DNA of 64,000 nt from Latrodectus hesperus (Eukaryota > Arthropoda > Arachnida > Araneae > Theridiidae): the NCBI GenBank assembly GCA_037975125.1, contig CM075853.1, positions 92,064,773 through 92,128,772 on the forward strand, written 5' to 3'. Made by a program: the position numbers and the translations under genes. This document shows positions 51,416 through 64,000 of the stretch, in pieces (positions within the stretch are counted from its first letter, which is position 1; each line of letters opens with the position of its first letter). The notes under the pieces were generated by a model. That model made no database searches. It was given only the letters and a program-made list of their open reading frames with translations, and had not been told where the DNA came from.

Positions 51416-52405
51416 AAATATATAGAAAGTTGATTAATATGATTACGTTCAATAAAAAAGTGATTATAGTAATTATTTATGTTTCATAATTGTTGTATCT
51501 GTTCCTTTTTATTTGTCAAAATATGAAAGGAATTCATATTTTGAAGAGAACTTCATAATATATAAATATGAAAGAACTTCATAATTAAAAATGAAAAGAC
51601 AGATTACTCATTTTTAACCTCCTATTCAGAGCTATGAATTTTGTATTATGTTGTAAAAAAATTACTTTAATAAAATTCAAGGACAAAATTTCATTTCTAG
51701 CTAGTCTTTTGTATCTGTTGTATTTTTCTTCTAGCACATTTTCTTTAAGCGTAAATCATTATGTTTTCTATTCATTTTGAGATAATTTTAGTCAATTTCT
51801 TATTTCGAGCTGACAAATAGATTTTTTTTAATAACAATGCGAAATCAAAATATGCTTCTATAATTTACCTGCATGATCTTAATTAAGATAACGCATTGCT
51901 TGTTAAAATTATTTGAAGATAAATATAATCACTTCAATATTTTGAAACATTTATTTAAAAATATTTATAATTGATGTTTAATAAAAATGGCAAGAATTTA
52001 AATTACGAGAATTTAATTTTAGAACTAAATAAAATAATTTAAAATTCTGTATTAGTGAAGCAACAAGGAACAATTTTTTGTTGTCATTTATTTTTTATGT
52101 CCTGATTTCTAAATTTTTTCTTTTATTCAAACCCTTTTCCTTCCTGAAGAAATAATAAGGATTTCAATATGTGTGCCGAGCATATGAAGAAAAAATTTGA
52201 ATATTGCATTTTAGCATTTTTAAAATGAAATAATAAGCAAATACTAGTGAAATTTGAGTATTTCTAAGTGACAATTAGATCTAGTCGACATTTCGAAGTA
52301 ACGGTTATTTCTACTCGATGTGATAAACAATAACTAGTCTTAATCAGTTCTTCTAAATTACATGTACAATCATTGCATCTTAGGCAACATAATATAGAAA
52401 TATAT
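51416..52405. other. Intergenic, no gene seen
   Basis: 1 kb of AT-rich DNA. No gene or repeat recognised. Confidence 0.6.
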
Positions 52406-52531
<126 letters not shown>

Positions 52532-53096
52532 GACAAAGTTGCAACACTTAAATTCAAGTATCATTCAAAGTAATTTTAAAGTAATAATGCTTATGTCTTA
52601 AATATACTACAAAAGTATGGCTTATTATTAAAGTGATTATAAAAGCTATATGTGTATTCTCTCTCTCTCTCTAAATTTACTGTTAATCATTCCTTTTTTA
52701 TAATTTGATTTAAGATAGAATGAACAATAAAATTTATTTTACCATTTTATTGATGTTAGAAATTAAATATAAGCAATATAAAACAGGATGTCAAATATTT
52801 TAAAATGGCAAAATAAAAGGTTTTTCTCTATATTTATTTTGAAAATTTATTTACATATAAAAAGGGCTATTTTTTAATTATAAAATGTTAATTTATTTAC
52901 ACATAAAAGTAAACACAATGAAAAAATTAGAATTTTTAAGTAAAGTTATAAAAATATTATGCTAGCAAAAATGAAATAACATCTCACATTTTTATATTAA
53001 AAAAAAATTATTTTTATATATATATATATTCTTTTTATTTAAATTCATATTAATCTAAAAAAGTTCTTGCAAATATTTTAAAAGACTTTTTTTTCC

Positions 53097-53300
53097 AATG
53101 TCCGGCTGATTTTAGGATTAATCCATTCAGTGCTACAAGGGGCGCAGGTGAGGGTAACTTATACAGTAGGGCACCCAGTGGGTATGCCATCTTTGCCCCG
53201 AAAATGAAAGGATAGAGAAACACACATAGAGAAAGAATGGAACATCCATGACCGAACCAGGATTCGAAATCGGGACGTACTGTTTCGAAGTTAGGGTCGC
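53097..53300 (-). repeat. tRNA-derived SINE, truncated at the tRNA end
   Basis: Same family as 44640 and 47118: box B-like TTCGAA within ACCAGGATTCGAAATCGGG (53257-53274) and the shared end CAGTGCTACAAGGGGCGCAG (53130 onward). Box A is missing. Two overlapping open frames here are shadows. Confidence 0.65.
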
Positions 53301-53752
53301 CAATAAAATTTTTGTTACATAAATCATCTTTGTTTCTCTTATACATTGTATATATATACATTAGTAAAATAATATGTTAGTACATACTTCTGCTTACATA
53401 CTTCCATGTATCTGCAATACATACAAAATATTTCATGATAAAAACAACATTATGTTACCCACAATATAATTAATATAAATAACATTAAAACACAGAAGAA
53501 AACTACTTTTATCTCTCTTTTATGCCCTAGATTTTTGGAAATGATTTTCATATATTCAAACATATGTCGGTGAAATAAAAAAATTTTGACTGATCAAAAT
53601 AAAAAAAATCAAAAGTTTTCGACTTCTAAATGAATAATTCGTCACCAATCAGATAAAAATAAGTATTTCTTTGAATAGTACCTGACTCGTCTTGTCAAAT
53701 ATATTATAAAGTATGATAAATAAACTCAAGCTAAGTCAGTTAGCAGAAAATC

Positions 53753-53758
53753 TTTATT
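53753..53758 (-). terminator. Protease polyadenylation signal, likely
   Basis: AATAAA on the minus strand, about 255 bases after the protease stop codon. It is the only canonical copy between the stop and this point. Confidence 0.55.
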
Positions 53759-54012
53759 GTTATAAAGCATGTAACATAGAACATGATAATACTTCAGGCA
53801 TTCACTTTTTTAAAATTTCAAAACAGTGTAAATTGTTTCAGTTCAAGCAAAATAAATAAATAAGCAGTATGTTTTAAATAAAGATGAAATTTATGAGATT
53901 ATCCAAATACGTAAAATACAAATTTGAAACTTAAATCCTAATGAATAAACTAATGCAAGATGGTTCGTCTTATGCTAGTTTTTCTTGGCGGAAGGCCGAA
54001 AAGCAAATATTA

Positions 54013-62578
<8,566 letters not shown>

Positions 62579-62638
62579 CTCAAAGGAAAAAAAAGAATGA
62601 GTACATTTTTCCAACATTAACACTAATCATACCATAAC

Positions 62639-63821
62639 GGGTCAAATGACCCATTTTGAACTTTTGCATTGATAATGCACGTATTATCTTATTACTTCTC
62701 CAAATTTAACTTACTGACTTTTTCTGACTAATTAAGTCTACTATTCTTATACTATTTTTATAATTTTTTGTTTTGTTTATTTTGAGTAATAACTGTCGTA
62801 TACCGTTGTCTACCACATCGGGTCATTTGACCCGGAGAACATTTTTTTGTTTTATAAGCTTATCAATACATATTGCTTATCTTATTGTATTCAGTAAACT
62901 GCAAATGTATGCAAAGACTGTTACGTAAAGTAGTTCAATCAAAATAGCTGAGAATAATTCAAGAAAATATAAAAATTTTAGATTGAAACTAGATTTTTGT
63001 GTAAAAAAGGTAGCAAAAAAAGAAAAGTTTAGTACACAGTTTTTATTTTATTTTGATAGCTTTATTAGTGATACAGGTAACTATTTACCCATAAAATGTC
63101 GAAACGAACGAGACAGTCCAAATTCTTAGAAGATATAAATGATATTGGAGAAGAGTTTTCGGAAATCGGTGAAGATGAATTTTCTGAAAACGAAGATATA
63201 TTGGTTACAAACGACCTGGCGTTTACCTGAAACTGTTTCATATTACAATAAAACCAAATTTGGTGTAGACATGACCGATCAAATGGCGAGGAAATTTACT
63301 ACAAAGTCTAAGTCTTGCAGATGGCCACTCCAAGTTTTTTTCAATATCCTTGATTTAGCTGGTATAAATGCCTGGATTTTATACAAGCAAACGACAGGAG
63401 ATAATATCTCGAGACAAGATTTTTTACTCAAGCTAGCAGTAGAACTTGCCGACGATTTTCGAGTTGCCCGTGAACAACCAAAAGAAAAAGCAAATACTAA
63501 ACGATCGTTGCCTAACCCTGTTACAGATTCTAATAAACGTAAGAGGTGTCAAATAGGATACTGCAAAGATAATAAAACTAATAAAACTTGCTCCAATTGT
63601 AAAAAATTTGTTTGCGGGAAATGTGCGACGGAAACACTTATGTGTAAAAAATGTGATGTATAAAAACAACTCTTATTTTTTGCGTTTGAAATAGAAATTG
63701 TAAAAATACTATTTCATATAATTATAATACATATTTTATTATCATTATATTTTTATTTCCTTTCCAACATCCATATTTCATACATAAAAGTAGGAAACGT
63801 AAATTTCGGGTCATTTGACCC
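62639..63821. repeat. Three copies of a 14-bp palindrome in piggyBac
   Basis: GGGTCAAATGACCC or its variant with a central TTT, a perfect or near-perfect palindrome, at 62639-62652, 62820-62833 and 63808-63821. Two are the subterminal repeats; the second lies 200 bp inside the left end. Likely transposase-binding sites. Confidence 0.85.
63096..63663 (+). pseudogene. piggyBac transposase, internally deleted
   Basis: ATG 63096 opens an acidic N-terminus typical of the family (MSKRTRQSKFLEDIND...), which stops at 63228. From about 63212 another frame carries the C-terminus: WRLPETVSYYNKTKFGVDMT with DQMARKF, RRWP-like CRWPLQVFFNILDLAGINA, and a cysteine-rich zinc-binding end (CxxC pairs, to TAA 63661). 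About 400 residues of the usual 550-600 are missing, including the first two catalytic Asp; the GVDxxDQ pair remains. It cannot catalyse transposition, but the ends could be moved by an intact relative. Confidence 0.93.
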
Positions 63822-64000
63822 GCTATGGTAAACTAGGTATCTAATAAGTGTTAGTATGATTAGTGTTAAAGACAAAGAGTTTTAATATTTACGAAAACGA
63901 AAATACATGTATATGCACGTACACGAAAATAAGAAACAAAAGCAAAGCAATTCTCAATCACATCACAAGATAGACTGAATTATTTGGCATGTTTCTTGTA

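Larger units (their letters stand above)
62617..63869 (+). mobile_element. piggyBac deletion derivative flanked by TTAA
   Basis: The element proper is 62621-63865 (1245 bp) between TTAA sites 62617-62620 and 63866-63869, the hallmark piggyBac target duplication. Termini are CACTAATCATAC, perfect over 12 bp. An internal repeat with CGGGTCAAATGACCC lies directly after the left terminus but about 25 bp in from the right one, the same asymmetric terminal and subterminal layout as the reference piggyBac. Clean ends suggest fairly recent insertion. Confidence 0.95.
62579..64000. other. Protease intron, piggyBac-filled, runs off the window
   Basis: Apart from 40 bp next to the acceptor and about 130 bp at the right edge, this is the piggyBac element. 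No further upstream protease exon is visible on the minus strand. Confidence 0.75.

Noticed and set aside
53050..53361. 103-codon minus-strand frame with balanced composition
   Set aside because: Coincides with a tRNA-derived SINE; balanced composition comes from the SINE body.

Overview
The window is animal nuclear DNA: about 70 percent or more A+T, intron-rich, with no bacterial-style gene packing and many degenerate transposons. An arthropod is likely. A spider or other arachnid is my best guess, from the multi-saposin prosaposin gene, the digestive-type serine protease, the tRNA-derived SINEs and the overall base composition. This is an inference, not a proven assignment.

Left third (1-24150, + strand). 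Nearly all of it is one gene, a prosaposin homologue cut at its 5' end by the window edge. I could trace 15 coding exons with GT-AG borders and a continuous frame (654 codons before the stop). They encode the second half of one saposin B domain, six complete saposin B domains and a C-terminal saposin A-type tail. Most saposins are built from a two-exon module (A: phase 1 to 0; B: phase 0 to 1), and two adjacent modules (6456-7216 and 8894-11290) are near duplicates. The introns carry an internally deleted mariner element (7805-8744), a hAT-type MITE with a perfect 8-bp target duplication (17106-17330), a 3' end of a LINE and several perfect hairpins.

Middle (24150-53740). I find no convincing gene in about 30 kb. 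It holds a LINE 3' end (27215-27681), a long dispersed repeat (29811-30865), several tRNA-derived SINEs in both orientations, two long (TA)n tracts, and a few less AT-rich patches of unknown nature.

Right part (53740-64000, - strand). A chymotrypsin-fold (S1) serine protease gene runs leftward. Five exons are visible (62578 down to 54013), giving the last 229 residues with the complete catalytic triad and all four core disulfides; the N-terminal exons lie beyond the right edge. The S1-pocket positions read Gly189/Asp226 (chymotrypsin numbering), the arrangement known from crab collagenase (brachyurin). A piggyBac deletion derivative (62621-63865, flanked by TTAA) sits in the intron, about 40 bp before the splice acceptor of the first visible exon.

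The two genes are unrelated in function as far as the sequence shows: one makes lysosomal sphingolipid activators, the other a secreted endopeptidase. I found no CRISPR array, operon or clearly novel multi-gene system.
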